Source: a virus
IMG/VR virus record: IMGVR_UViG_3300027747_002198
Coordinates: 62,001-126,000 of that record
Reading direction: 5' to 3' (one strand)
DNA: 64,000 bases
A program made the position numbers and the translations under genes. Positions within the stretch are counted from its first letter, which is position 1, and every line of letters starts with the position of its first letter. Under the pieces are notes generated by a model. It ran no database searches, was not told the origin of the DNA, and saw nothing but the letters and a program-made list of their open reading frames with translations. Positions 17,784 through 24,717 of the stretch are shown here, piece after piece.

Positions 17784-18447
17784 AACACTATCCGTATTAC
17801 AAAACTTTGCCAAATTAAATTCAGGTATTGAATTTAAACAAGGTAGTAATATTAAAACTATCTCAACTGGTAAAACAGTTCTTGCCAAGGCAACACTAAA
17901 AGATTCTTTTCCACAAGACTTTTGTGTATATGATTTGAATCAATTTTTGGTTGTTTATAATCTTAGCAAAGATACTGAAATTGATTTTGATGATAAGAAT
18001 GTTATTTTCAAATCAGGAAAAGATGGTCGTAGTAAAACCAAATATCGTAAATCACAACGTGATGTTATTGTTGTTCCACCAGAAAAAGAATTAACTTTAC
18101 CTTCTGTTGATGTGGCCTTTACCTTATCACAAGAAGATTACGAAAGTATCTTAAAAACGGCAAGTACATTACAATCACCACACATTGTAGTTGAATCTGA
18201 TGGCGACAAAGTTTATTTGTCTGCTGGTGATGCCACAAATGATGCCGCTCACGTTAGTTCCATTGAAGTTGCTGAAGGTAATGGTAAGAAGTATAAGATG
18301 GTTTTTATTACAGAAAATTTACGAATGATTACAGGCAGTTATGATGTAGAAATTTCGTTTAAGGGTCTTGCTTATTTTAAAAATAAGAATCAAGATATTC
18401 AATATTGGGTTGCAACAGAATCCAAATACTCAAAATCAGGAGAATAA
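17767..18447 (+). CDS. 45: DNA polymerase sliding clamp gp45
   Basis: This 226-residue protein (T4 gp45 is 228) is the trimeric ring that tethers gp43 and also activates late transcription with gp55. The start MKLSNETLSVLQNFAKLNSG is the usual gp45 N-terminus, so ATG 17767 with GGAG at 17757 is chosen over the in-frame ATG at 17755. It begins the clamp, clamp-loader and RegA block in T4 order. Confidence 0.93.
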   Translation: MKLSNETLSVLQNFAKLNSGIEFKQGSNIKTISTGKTVLAKATLKDSFPQDFCVYDLNQFLVVYNLSKDTEIDFDDKNVIFKSGKDGRSKTKYRKSQRDVIVVPPEKELTLPSVDVAFTLSQEDYESILKTASTLQSPHIVVESDGDKVYLSAGDATNDAAHVSSIEVAEGNGKKYKMVFITENLRMITGSYDVEISFKGLAYFKNKNQDIQYWVATESKYSKSGE

Positions 18448-18448
18448 G

Positions 18449-18640
18449 ATGTTAGTATATTTTACAGACGCAGTTACAGAACAACAGATTGCAGTTAATC
18501 CAACCTATGTTACAGCAGTTTTTGTTGCTACTGAGGGTGAGATGAAAGGTAAAACGGTTATTGGTTTAATCAATGGGTCAGTTGTAGTTAAAGAAAGTCA
18601 AATTGATGTAGTTGGTGTAATTCAAGGTCAATTAAAATAA
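18449..18640 (+). CDS. Conserved small protein between gp45 and dsbA-like genes
   Basis: This 63-residue, beta-rich protein (LVYFTDAVTEQQIAVNPTYV, then GKTVIGLINGSVVV) begins at ATG 18449 after AGGAG at 18439-18443. T4 has no direct equivalent here, but a similar small ORF occurs in marine T4 relatives. The repeated short hydrophobic strands suggest a small barrel. Function unknown. Its stop overlaps the next start. Confidence 0.65.
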   Translation: MLVYFTDAVTEQQIAVNPTYVTAVFVATEGEMKGKTVIGLINGSVVVKESQIDVVGVIQGQLK

Positions 18641-18918
18641 TGAGTTTAACTATTCAGACCATTTATGGCACCCTTGATGAGAAAAAACTCAAGGAACTCA
18701 AAGGTGCTATTGAAGAAGTAAATAATTATATGAATGAGATTGAGCATCGCCAAAAACTCATTAAAGAAATTATTGAACTTGCCGCAGATAATTCTAGTAT
18801 TCCCAAAAAGATTGTTAGTCGCATGGCTAAAGTTTATCACAAACAATCCTTTCAAGAAGAAGTTGCGGCACACAAAGAATTTGAATCTTTGTTTGAAGGT
18901 ATTACAGAAGTAAAATAA
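18640..18918 (+). CDS. dsbA: DsbA-like dsDNA-binding protein
   Basis: This 92-residue helical, charged protein has the C-terminal block PKKIVSRMAKVYHKQSFQEE typical of the T4 DsbA family (89 residues in T4). The family binds double-stranded DNA and was reported near late promoters. Position beside gp45 and gp44 supports the call. The N-terminal two thirds form a coiled-coil-like helix. Confidence 0.68.
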   Translation: MSLTIQTIYGTLDEKKLKELKGAIEEVNNYMNEIEHRQKLIKEIIELAADNSSIPKKIVSRMAKVYHKQSFQEEVAAHKEFESLFEGITEVK

Positions 18919-18945
18919 TGTTGTTTTATATTATGGGAGTTGTGA

Positions 18946-19878
18946 ATGAATCATATGCTATGGGTCGAAAAATATCGACCAGCCAAAGTGGAAGATTGCA
19001 TCTTACCGGATGCAATCAAATCCACATTTCAAGAGTATGTCAATAGAAAAGAAATACCGAATTTATTATTATCTGGTACTGCCGGCGTTGGCAAAACTAC
19101 AATCGCAAAAGCTCTCTGTGAGGAAGTTGGTTGCGACTATATTGTTATCAATGGTTCTGATGAGTCTGGTATTGATGTTCTTCGTAATAAAATCAAAAAC
19201 TACGCTTCAGCGGTTTCTCTCATGGGCGGCCGCAAGGTCATCATCATAGATGAAGCAGATTATCTAAATCCTAATTCGACACAACCAGCATTGCGTGGTG
19301 CAATTGAGGAGTTTTCTGGTAACTGTTCTTTCATCTTCACTTGTAACTTCAAAAATCGTATCATCGATCCAATCCATTCTCGGTGTTCTGTCATTGACTT
19401 TAAAATCAATGGTAGTAAACCAAAGATGGCTGCACAATTTTTTAAACGTGTGGAATGGATACTTGAACAAGAGAAAATAACCTATGATAAATCTGTCGTT
19501 GCCGCAGTCATTACGAAACACTTTCCGGACAATCGCCGTGTTCTTAATGAACTTCAGCGATATTCTGTTTCAGGTACAATTGATAAAGGTATACTTTCTA
19601 ATGTTGCTGATATACAACTTGATGATTTATTTAAAGCCTTAAAATCAAAAGATTTTGCATCTACTCGTAAATGGGTAACCTCTAATCTCGATAACGATCC
19701 TGTTAAAATCTATCGTAAACTTTATGATGGTTTGTATGATGTATTGACACCAAATTCTGTACCACAATTGGTTCTTATTTTGGCCAAATATCAATATCAA
19801 GCTGCTTTTGTGGCAGACCATGAAATTAATATGGTTGCTTGTTTAACTGAAATTATGGTAGACTGCGAGTTTAAGTGA
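18946..19878 (+). CDS. 44: Clamp loader ATPase subunit gp44
   Basis: This 310-residue AAA+ ATPase (T4 gp44 is 319) has the opening LWVEKYRPAKVEDCILP, Walker A SGTAGVGKTT near residues 44-53, Walker B IIIDEADYL, and sensor/SRC-like HSRCSVIDF. With gp62 it opens and loads the gp45 clamp. The stop shares a base with the gp62 start, as in T4-like operons. Confidence 0.96.
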   Translation: MNHMLWVEKYRPAKVEDCILPDAIKSTFQEYVNRKEIPNLLLSGTAGVGKTTIAKALCEEVGCDYIVINGSDESGIDVLRNKIKNYASAVSLMGGRKVIIIDEADYLNPNSTQPALRGAIEEFSGNCSFIFTCNFKNRIIDPIHSRCSVIDFKINGSKPKMAAQFFKRVEWILEQEKITYDKSVVAAVITKHFPDNRRVLNELQRYSVSGTIDKGILSNVADIQLDDLFKALKSKDFASTRKWVTSNLDNDPVKIYRKLYDGLYDVLTPNSVPQLVLILAKYQYQAAFVADHEINMVACLTEIMVDCEFK

Positions 19879-20261
19879 TGCCTGATCTATTCAAAGAGAT
19901 CCTGCCGTCAATCCTTGAAACCAAAAAATCTGTATTCCGTGATGAACTAGATTACAAGGATTACAAGCCTTTTATCGTCAACCGAGCCTTGTCCTATCAC
20001 ATGGATTGTGTTCTTTATGTTAATGAATTGAATAAGAACCCATCCATTGATTCGGACATGCAATATTCGTATCTTCTAAATAGTATTAGACCTATGAAAC
20101 GGAAATTTCAACCGTGGCAGAAATCAGAGGTCGATAAGAACCTAGATTGCGTCAAAGAGTTTTTTGGCTATTCAAACGAGAAAGCCAAAGAAGCACTTCG
20201 TATTCTAAATGATGAACAAATCGCTGAAATAAAAAGAAGAACAGATAAAGGCGGAAGATGA
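19878..20261 (+). CDS. 62: Clamp loader small subunit gp62
   Basis: This 127-residue protein is shorter than T4 gp62 (187). It contains DYKDYKPFIVNRALSYHMD and LLNSIRPMKRKFQPW, the family hallmarks. ATG 19878 overlaps the TGA of gene 44; a GTG three bases upstream is less likely. It supplies the non-ATPase subunit of the clamp loader. Its stop overlaps the regA start. Confidence 0.9.
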   Translation: MPDLFKEILPSILETKKSVFRDELDYKDYKPFIVNRALSYHMDCVLYVNELNKNPSIDSDMQYSYLLNSIRPMKRKFQPWQKSEVDKNLDCVKEFFGYSNEKAKEALRILNDEQIAEIKRRTDKGGR

Positions 20262-20665
20262 TTAATATTACAGATTTGGTTGAGGTGACACTAGAACAAC
20301 AGGATGATTTCCTCAAGGTTCGGGAAACTCTTACCCGTATCGGTGTTGCATCCAAAAAAGATAAAACTTTATTTCAATCTTGCCACATTTTACATAAGCA
20401 AGGTCGTTATTATATCGTACACTTTAAAGAGTTATTTGCTTTAGATGGTAAACCTACAGACCTTACCGAAAACGACCTTTCTCGTAGAAATGCCATTGCT
20501 AATCTTTTGCAAGATTGGGGTTTGGTAAAATTGGTTAATCCCCACTCCACCAAAATACCAGAACCTATTTTCTTATCTCAAGTTAAGATACTATCCCACA
20601 AAGAAAAACACGATTGGCAATTAGTACCAAAATATAACATTGGTAATAAAGCAAGAAAAGATTGA
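20258..20665 (+). CDS. regA: Translational repressor RegA
   Basis: This 135-residue protein (T4 RegA is 122) binds early mRNAs at the start codon and represses translation. The opening TDLVEVTLEQQDDFLKVRET, GVASKKDKTLFQSCHILHK and a basic C-terminus fit the family. It is translationally coupled to gp62 by a four-base overlap. A strong promoter begins inside its last codons. Confidence 0.93.
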   Translation: MINITDLVEVTLEQQDDFLKVRETLTRIGVASKKDKTLFQSCHILHKQGRYYIVHFKELFALDGKPTDLTENDLSRRNAIANLLQDWGLVKLVNPHSTKIPEPIFLSQVKILSHKEKHDWQLVPKYNIGNKARKD

Positions 20666-20692
20666 CAACCAGTTAGGTTTATGTTATAAATA
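20662..20692 (+). promoter_or_regulatory. Composite promoter: TTGACA-N17-TATAAA overlapping late box TATAAATA
   Basis: TTGACA lies at 20662-20667 and TATAAA at 20685-20690 with a 17-base spacer. Bases 20685-20692 also read TATAAATA, an exact late box. One site could therefore serve host-sigma and gp55 transcription. It overlaps the end of regA and drives the gene at 20749 through a 50-base leader with an ACAC run. Confidence 0.85.
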
Positions 20693-20748
20693 TACTTGTG
20701 ATATGCTTTATTATCACATTTTAAACACACACACACAAAGGAAATAAA

Positions 20749-21015
20749 ATGTTAAAAACATCAACAATGCCAGAAGTTAAGTTCAGCAAAAACGGATATG
20801 AAATCCGCACAGAAGTCCTCGATATGGCCAAAGGTCTTATCACCGAAGAATACCACTCCAAGTTTGCCGGTTGGGAAATGAGTGCTAAACGTGATGAAAA
20901 AACTGGTCAAATCGTTACTACAGTTGGTATGCCAACATTCCCAGGTCTTGATGAGGTATTAACTGCCGCAGAAAAGATGTATGCGTTTGTTAATACCGGA
21001 TCTAGTAAGAAATGA
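20749..21015 (+). CDS. Conserved T4-like phage protein of unknown function
   Basis: This 88-residue protein begins at ATG 20749 with AAGGAA upstream. It contains KNGYEIRTEVLDMAKGLITEE and VVTTVGMPTFPGLDEVLTAA... style helices. I have seen related small proteins in marine T4-like phages but no function. It sits behind the strongest composite promoter of the region, so it is probably made in large amounts. ATGA overlap with the next small ORF. Confidence 0.7.
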   Translation: MLKTSTMPEVKFSKNGYEIRTEVLDMAKGLITEEYHSKFAGWEMSAKRDEKTGQIVTTVGMPTFPGLDEVLTAAEKMYAFVNTGSSKK

Positions 21016-21113
21016 AAACTATCAAAAAATTTATTCTTGCCGTTCTTGAGGTTATCCAAGATGCTAGGCAACTACAAACTGAAGAAATGAAAAAGAGGTA
21101 TTTTCAAAGATGA
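21012..21113 (+). CDS. Micro-ORF, 33 residues
   Basis: The ORF starts MKTIKKFILAVLEVIQDARQ and ends KKRYFQR: an amphipathic, basic helix. It is joined by ATGA overlaps to the genes before and after, the usual translational coupling in this genome, and lies before a terminator in the same transcript. No family recognised. Confidence 0.55.
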   Translation: MKTIKKFILAVLEVIQDARQLQTEEMKKRYFQR

Positions 21114-21175
21114 ACAACTGGTGGCCTGTAACCGATGAAGAATGGGAAGAATTAAACTTCCCAAACGGTAAATAG
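21110..21175 (+). CDS. Micro-ORF, 21 residues
   Basis: The encoded peptide is MNNWWPVTDEEWEELNFPNG plus a final Lys. It is rich in Trp and Glu, which is unusual for random sequence. It overlaps the preceding micro-ORF by ATGA and is followed three bases later by a terminator. It may be a real small peptide or a T4-like gp33-style tail remnant; unknown. Confidence 0.45.
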   Translation: MNNWWPVTDEEWEELNFPNGK

Positions 21176-21177
21176 TA

Positions 21178-21206
21178 AAAGGGACCTTGACTGGTCCCTT
21201 TCTTTA
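21178..21206 (+). terminator. Rho-independent terminator with a promoter -35 in its loop
   Basis: AAAGGGACC (21178-21186) pairs with GGTCCCTTT (21193-21201), loop TTGACT, then a T-rich tail. It ends the transcript of the 20749 gene and its micro-ORFs. Confidence 0.9.
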
Positions 21207-21215
21207 TGTTATAAT
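21187..21215 (+). promoter_or_regulatory. Sigma70-type promoter TTGACT-N17-TATAAT
   Basis: The -35 hexamer is exactly the loop of the preceding terminator; TATAAT lies at 21210-21215. A start about seven bases later (near 21222) would fall three bases before the ATG of the next gene, so the message would be leaderless or nearly so. Confidence 0.85.
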
Positions 21216-21224
21216 GGATATATT

Positions 21225-21461
21225 ATGAAAACTTTGAACAAAACTCGACCTGGATATATTGCTAGTACAACTGGTGGTAAAGCTATTCTCAAAAAGGTTC
21301 GTTCTAAAACGAATTCTGACATTTATTATACCTATTCAAATTGGGCAACTAATGAGATTGACGGTATAACTTTTATCCCTGTAGTAAAATCATTGCCCGA
21401 TCCAAAGAAAAATCAGGTAATTCATTATATGCGTAAAGATAATATGGAGTTTATCAAGTGA
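21225..21461 (+). CDS. Small protein of unknown function, probably leaderless mRNA
   Basis: This 78-residue basic protein (KTRPGYIASTTGGKAILKKV opening, C-terminal HYMRKDNMEFIK) has no ribosome site; the upstream bases are the -10 region itself. No family recognised. It opens a run of small early-type genes (21225-22435) that overlap one another. Confidence 0.6.
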   Translation: MKTLNKTRPGYIASTTGGKAILKKVRSKTNSDIYYTYSNWATNEIDGITFIPVVKSLPDPKKNQVIHYMRKDNMEFIK

Positions 21462-21667
21462 ATAAGATTCAAAATTGGAATGTGTATCAACGTAGATTAT
21501 TTGAAGCTGGTAGTAAAGACGATATGAAAATTGCTAGAAAATTTTTTCATAATAATAAATGGGAAAATGGATGTCCATTTTTCCTAGAATGGCCTTATTT
21601 GGACATTCCGTCAATGCTGAAAGATAAAATTACACAATATGCTCTAAAAGGACTATATCATGATTGA
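21458..21667 (+). CDS. Small protein of unknown function
   Basis: This 69-residue protein starts with GTG overlapping the preceding TGA; GGAG at 21445-21448 is the likely ribosome site. It is aromatic-rich (WNVYQRRLFEAG, FFHNNKWENGCPFFLEWPYL). No family recognised. It overlaps the next small ORF by eight bases. Confidence 0.6.
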   Translation: MNKIQNWNVYQRRLFEAGSKDDMKIARKFFHNNKWENGCPFFLEWPYLDIPSMLKDKITQYALKGLYHD

Positions 21668-21833
21668 TTGGTTAATGTATTCGGGTTGTAATATTACTTT
21701 GAAACTAAATCCATTTCATTGGAGAATTTCCTTTAAATATAATAAAACAAATGAAGTATGGGAACAAGATGCTTTAGTAATTGAGCTATTGCCCATCACA
21801 ATTCGTATTTGGTTTGATAATGGTGAATGGTAA
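21660..21833 (+). CDS. Small aromatic-rich protein, 57 residues
   Basis: The ORF begins MIDWLMYSGCNITLKLNPFH and ends RIWFDNGEW. It overlaps its neighbours at both ends (8 bases upstream, 1 base downstream), consistent with a real coupled gene. The pattern of Trp and Phe with a final WFDNGEW resembles small phage hypothetical proteins of unknown role. Confidence 0.55.
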   Translation: MIDWLMYSGCNITLKLNPFHWRISFKYNKTNEVWEQDALVIELLPITIRIWFDNGEW

Positions 21834-22435
21834 TGATACCAAGAAAAATAAACAATTTTCTCGATAAAGAAAATTTAGAATTACATTTTTTAAAAGATAT
21901 TGTTGATAATGATAGGCGTCTGCGTTTTGGTGGTTCTCTTAGTGATGATGCTATTAAAACATATTTAAAATCTTCTTTTGTGGATTTTGGTATTAACAAT
22001 ATGTGGTTCATTATTGATGTGGAATCACCAGAAACTTTTGGTCGTAAAGTTGTAGCTACTTGCCATGTGAATTATGATTACCGAACAAATACAGCTGAAT
22101 TAGGATTAACTGTTAGTACCGATTATCGTAACCAAAAAATTGGCCAAGAACTGTATAATCGGGGAGTTACATGGGCTCGAATGAAAGGAGCTGAAATTAT
22201 CTTCATGCATTGTTTATCCGAAAATACTACAATGCAACACATTGCTCGTAAGAATGGTATGTCAGTAGTTACGATTGATCCTACAGAAAAACAATCTTCA
22301 ATTAAGGTTGCTAAGAATCCAATTACTGCCGGATATGAAGATACTATCTATGAACAGATGGCTGTTTTTGATATGGTTGTAAGAAACCAAAAATGGTTTT
22401 TTAAGAGTTTTATGAAAGCATTTGGTGTAAAATAA
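21833..22435 (+). CDS. GNAT-family acetyltransferase-like protein
   Basis: This 200-residue protein has AELGLTVSTDYRNQKIGQEL, the acetyl-CoA-binding RxxxIG loop (here NQKIG), and WARMKGAEIIFMHCLSENTT, the following GNAT helix and strand, then ARKNGM. The start at 21833 (TAATG overlap) is chosen over an in-frame ATG two codons earlier. Substrate unknown; phage GNAT proteins may modify host proteins or small molecules. Confidence 0.75.
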   Translation: MIPRKINNFLDKENLELHFLKDIVDNDRRLRFGGSLSDDAIKTYLKSSFVDFGINNMWFIIDVESPETFGRKVVATCHVNYDYRTNTAELGLTVSTDYRNQKIGQELYNRGVTWARMKGAEIIFMHCLSENTTMQHIARKNGMSVVTIDPTEKQSSIKVAKNPITAGYEDTIYEQMAVFDMVVRNQKWFFKSFMKAFGVK

Positions 22436-23002
22436 ATGTTTATAAAATTAAAAAACAAATTTATCGTTGATGGAAATAAATTCAATACAGGTAATGAAAT
22501 AGTTAATTATGGTTATAATGTTGATGGCCAATTTAAAGGAATTTCATATTTTAAAGTTGAGGGAAATATCTTTCAGGAAGTTTTAAAAGTTGTTCCGGAA
22601 AGGTATAGAAAAAATTTTGCAATTTCATATATGAAAATTAACGATTTGGTTCCTGCACACACAGATAATAATATATTAACTTCTATTAATTTTTATATTA
22701 AGCCTGGAAATTGTTTGACTCAATTTTATGAACTTAAATATAAAAATATAATTAAAAAAAAACATCCAAGTACAATTAAAAATTATATTGCCGGTGATGG
22801 ATTAACTTTTGATGAAAAAGATTTAAATCCAACGAAAAGTTTTATTGCTGAAGAAAATGACGTGTGGTTATTGGATGTTACAAAACCACATGCAGTTAAA
22901 CCTTTAGGAGAAAATACGGAAAGAATTGCAATTACAGTAGCTTCATTAATTTATGATTATAATTTGGTATGTAAAATGTTAAAAGAAACCGGTAATTTAT
23001 AA
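22436..23002 (+). CDS. Fe(II)/2-oxoglutarate oxygenase-like protein A
   Basis: This 188-residue protein has PAHTDNNILTSINFYIKPGN, an HxD metal motif followed by a double-stranded beta helix strand, and LDVTKPHAVKPLGENTERIA, where His and Arg fit the distal metal ligand and 2-oxoglutarate-binding Arg. Oxygenases of this type are common in marine T4-like phages. Substrate unknown. A second such candidate is at 59785. It is strongly AT-rich. Confidence 0.65.
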   Translation: MFIKLKNKFIVDGNKFNTGNEIVNYGYNVDGQFKGISYFKVEGNIFQEVLKVVPERYRKNFAISYMKINDLVPAHTDNNILTSINFYIKPGNCLTQFYELKYKNIIKKKHPSTIKNYIAGDGLTFDEKDLNPTKSFIAEENDVWLLDVTKPHAVKPLGENTERIAITVASLIYDYNLVCKMLKETGNL

Positions 23003-23628
23003 TGGAAAGTTTTAGAACTTTTACCATGTACGGAACATCAGAATCAAACACTTCAATTCAAGTTATGGTCGATGGTGTTATTTGTAAAAATGGAGTAGTT
23101 GAGGGTAATAACTTATTTTCTTTTCAGAATAATGTTAAAACCCACGGCAAAGTAGAAGTCAAAATACAGGTAAATAGTGGTAGTATAACACTTGGAAAAA
23201 CCATGGTAACATATCCTACATTATATGCAAAAAATGCATTTGCAAAATATAACAAAGGAACGATAACTTTTCCACAACCTTTTCAATCAAAATATGTATT
23301 TAATTCTGGTATATTAACTAAATTTGATCCGAATACAATTACCATAAAAGACCATTTTCAATTTGACCATGTAACATTTAATGGTCCTAATAATTTTTTA
23401 TTGTTATCAGAGAATGATTTGGAACCAAATTTAAATTTAGATAATTTTTATTTTTATAATAGTGATGATAGTAAAAATTTAAAAATTTTACCAATCTATA
23501 ATTATAAAAATGTTTATGTAAGTTGGTCATCAAAACAAGATAATTTAAAGTGTTTAGATATATTATTAACTGAAATATATGGAACATTTGGGCCGGTAGC
23601 TCAGTTGGTTAGAGCAGAGGACTCATAA
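23002..23628 (+). CDS. Unknown protein whose 3' end runs into tRNA-Met
   Basis: This 208-residue beta-rich protein, possibly structural (Asn, Phe, Thr rich), is not recognised. Its last 13 codons lie inside the tRNA gene starting at 23590, giving the end GPVAQLVRAEDS, the translation of a tRNA sequence. Thus the original C-terminus was probably replaced when the tRNA arrived, or the real end is uncertain. Codon use is very AT-rich. It shares one base with the preceding stop. Confidence 0.6.
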   Translation: MESFRTFTMYGTSESNTSIQVMVDGVICKNGVVEGNNLFSFQNNVKTHGKVEVKIQVNSGSITLGKTMVTYPTLYAKNAFAKYNKGTITFPQPFQSKYVFNSGILTKFDPNTITIKDHFQFDHVTFNGPNNFLLLSENDLEPNLNLDNFYFYNSDDSKNLKILPIYNYKNVYVSWSSKQDNLKCLDILLTEIYGTFGPVAQLVRAEDS

Positions 23629-23666
23629 TCCTTTGGTCGAAGGTTCAAATCCTTCTCGGCCCACCA
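23590..23666 (+). tRNA. tRNA-Met (CAT), possibly tRNA-Ile2
   Basis: This is a complete cloverleaf with CCA encoded: acceptor GGGCCGG/TCGGCCC, D-stem GCTC/GAGC, anticodon loop CTCATAA, T-loop TTCAAAT. The anticodon CAT means elongator Met, or Ile if C34 is lysidinylated. It overlaps the upstream CDS end and its CCA overlaps a late promoter box. Confidence 0.93.
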
Positions 23667-23672
23667 TAAATA
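23665..23672 (+). promoter_or_regulatory. Late promoter box CATAAATA
   Basis: This box has one mismatch to TATAAATA and overlaps the last two bases of tRNA-Met. It is followed by an AAGGAAAA ribosome site and the ATG of the speD-like gene at 23691. Confidence 0.6.
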
Positions 23673-23690
23673 ATACAAAAAAGGAAAAAG

Positions 23691-24053
23691 ATGGAACATT
23701 GGGGAAAACACCTAATTATCGATGCCAAAGGCTGCGATATACAAAGAGCAAATGATCCAGAATATATCAAACATTTTACCAAAGAATTGGTAAGATTGAT
23801 TGAGATGGTTCCTTTTGGTGAACCACAAGTTGTCCATTTTGCGGATGGTGGCGACAAATCTGGATGGACTATGATACAGTTGATTGAAACATCAAACGTC
23901 ATAGGGCACTTCCTAGACCATAATGGAGACCTTTACCTTGATGTATTCAGTTGTAAAGATTTTTCGGAGCATACGGTTATAGGCGCTTTAAAGATGTTCT
24001 TTTCACCAGGTGAAATTAAACATCAAGTCATTTGGAGAGATGCTCGTAACTAA
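23691..24053 (+). CDS. speD: S-adenosylmethionine decarboxylase-like protein (SpeD)
   Basis: This 120-residue protein fits the bacterial class of AdoMet decarboxylase used in spermidine synthesis. It has KHLIIDAKGCD near the start, the region QLIETSNVIGHFLDHNGDLY where the processing serine lies, and LDVFSCKDF with the conserved Cys. The usual ESHI is ETSNV here, so the histidine after the pyruvoyl-forming serine appears changed; activity is uncertain. SpeD is a known cyanophage auxiliary gene. Confidence 0.78.
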   Translation: MEHWGKHLIIDAKGCDIQRANDPEYIKHFTKELVRLIEMVPFGEPQVVHFADGGDKSGWTMIQLIETSNVIGHFLDHNGDLYLDVFSCKDFSEHTVIGALKMFFSPGEIKHQVIWRDARN

Positions 24054-24056
24054 ATA
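24049..24056 (+). promoter_or_regulatory. Late promoter-like box ACTAAATA
   Basis: The box contains the TAA stop of the speD-like gene and the TAAATA core, with two mismatches to the consensus. It would transcribe the metalloprotease-like gene at 24123. Confidence 0.45.
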
Positions 24057-24122
24057 AGTATGTGTGAGTAGTAACGGATTAATGCAATTATTGGGTCAAC
24101 TTATTAGAAGGAGAGACCTAAA

Positions 24123-24635
24123 ATGCAGTTAAGTATAGTCGGTTGTCCCGATAAAAAACATTTCCGGCCGTATGTTAAAAGAGCGGCGCTATTTTACGCA
24201 CAAGAACTTATAAAACCTAAGATGTTGGAAAACATCTTTTTAAGAATTAAATTCAATAGTAAAATGAATGTATACGGATATGCTGAGATTTTAGAGTATA
24301 ATGAAAGCCGTAAAGCAAGAGAATTTCAAATAGAATTAAATCCAAACATTGGTGCGGCAGAAATATTAAAGTGTTTGGCACATGAAATGACCCATATTAA
24401 ACAATACGCTTACAATGAAACCAACGAAACCTTAACTCGTTGGAAAGGTATAAGAGTTGATTCTGATGTGGTAGATTATTGGGTTCAACCATGGGAAATA
24501 GAAGCATTTGGTAGAGAAGTCGGTCTATTTGCCAAGTTTGCAATTAAAGAAAAACTTTGGGATGTATTTTATGGAGTACAAAATCCTGATGGAGCAATAG
24601 AAATTGAAGAATTAGGTTGGAAAGAGCCTATATAA
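24123..24635 (+). CDS. SprT-like zinc metalloprotease-fold protein
   Basis: This 170-residue protein has LKCLAHEMTHIKQYAYNET, the HExxH zinc motif, and a later glutamate in QPWEIEAFGREVG that could be the third ligand. This matches small zincin proteins seen in T4-like marine phages. Target unknown; SprT-like proteins can act on DNA-bound proteins. It has a strong AAGGAGAG site and is the last protein gene before the tRNA leader region. Confidence 0.75.
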   Translation: MQLSIVGCPDKKHFRPYVKRAALFYAQELIKPKMLENIFLRIKFNSKMNVYGYAEILEYNESRKAREFQIELNPNIGAAEILKCLAHEMTHIKQYAYNETNETLTRWKGIRVDSDVVDYWVQPWEIEAFGREVGLFAKFAIKEKLWDVFYGVQNPDGAIEIEELGWKEPI

Positions 24636-24642
24636 AAGAACA

Positions 24643-24717
24643 ATGAAAAATTTACACATAACAACTTCCAATTATTATAATACATCAGGAACATGGTGTA
24701 GTGGGGTTCGTTTGTAA
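24643..24717 (+). CDS. Putative leader peptide of the tRNA segment, 24 residues
   Basis: The ORF begins seven bases after the protease stop. Codons 10-18 are AAT TAT TAT AAT ACA TCA GGA ACA TGG; all except TCA are read by tRNAs encoded downstream (Asn, Tyr, Thr, Gly, Trp). Its stop lies in the loop of a hairpin that competes with a terminator. The ribosome site is weak (AAAGAAC). TATAAT inside the ORF could instead be a promoter. Whether it is translated is not shown. Confidence 0.4.
   Translation: MKNLHITTSNYYNTSGTWCSGVRL
24651..24681 (+). promoter_or_regulatory. Possible sigma70-type promoter TTTACA-N19-TATAAT
   Basis: TATAAT at 24676-24681 is exact. The -35 candidate TTTACA at 24651-24656 has a long 19-base spacer (TTACAC gives 18). 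If used, the transcript starts near 24688, excludes the leader ORF start, and makes an RNA of about 85 nt ending at the terminator. Confidence 0.5.
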
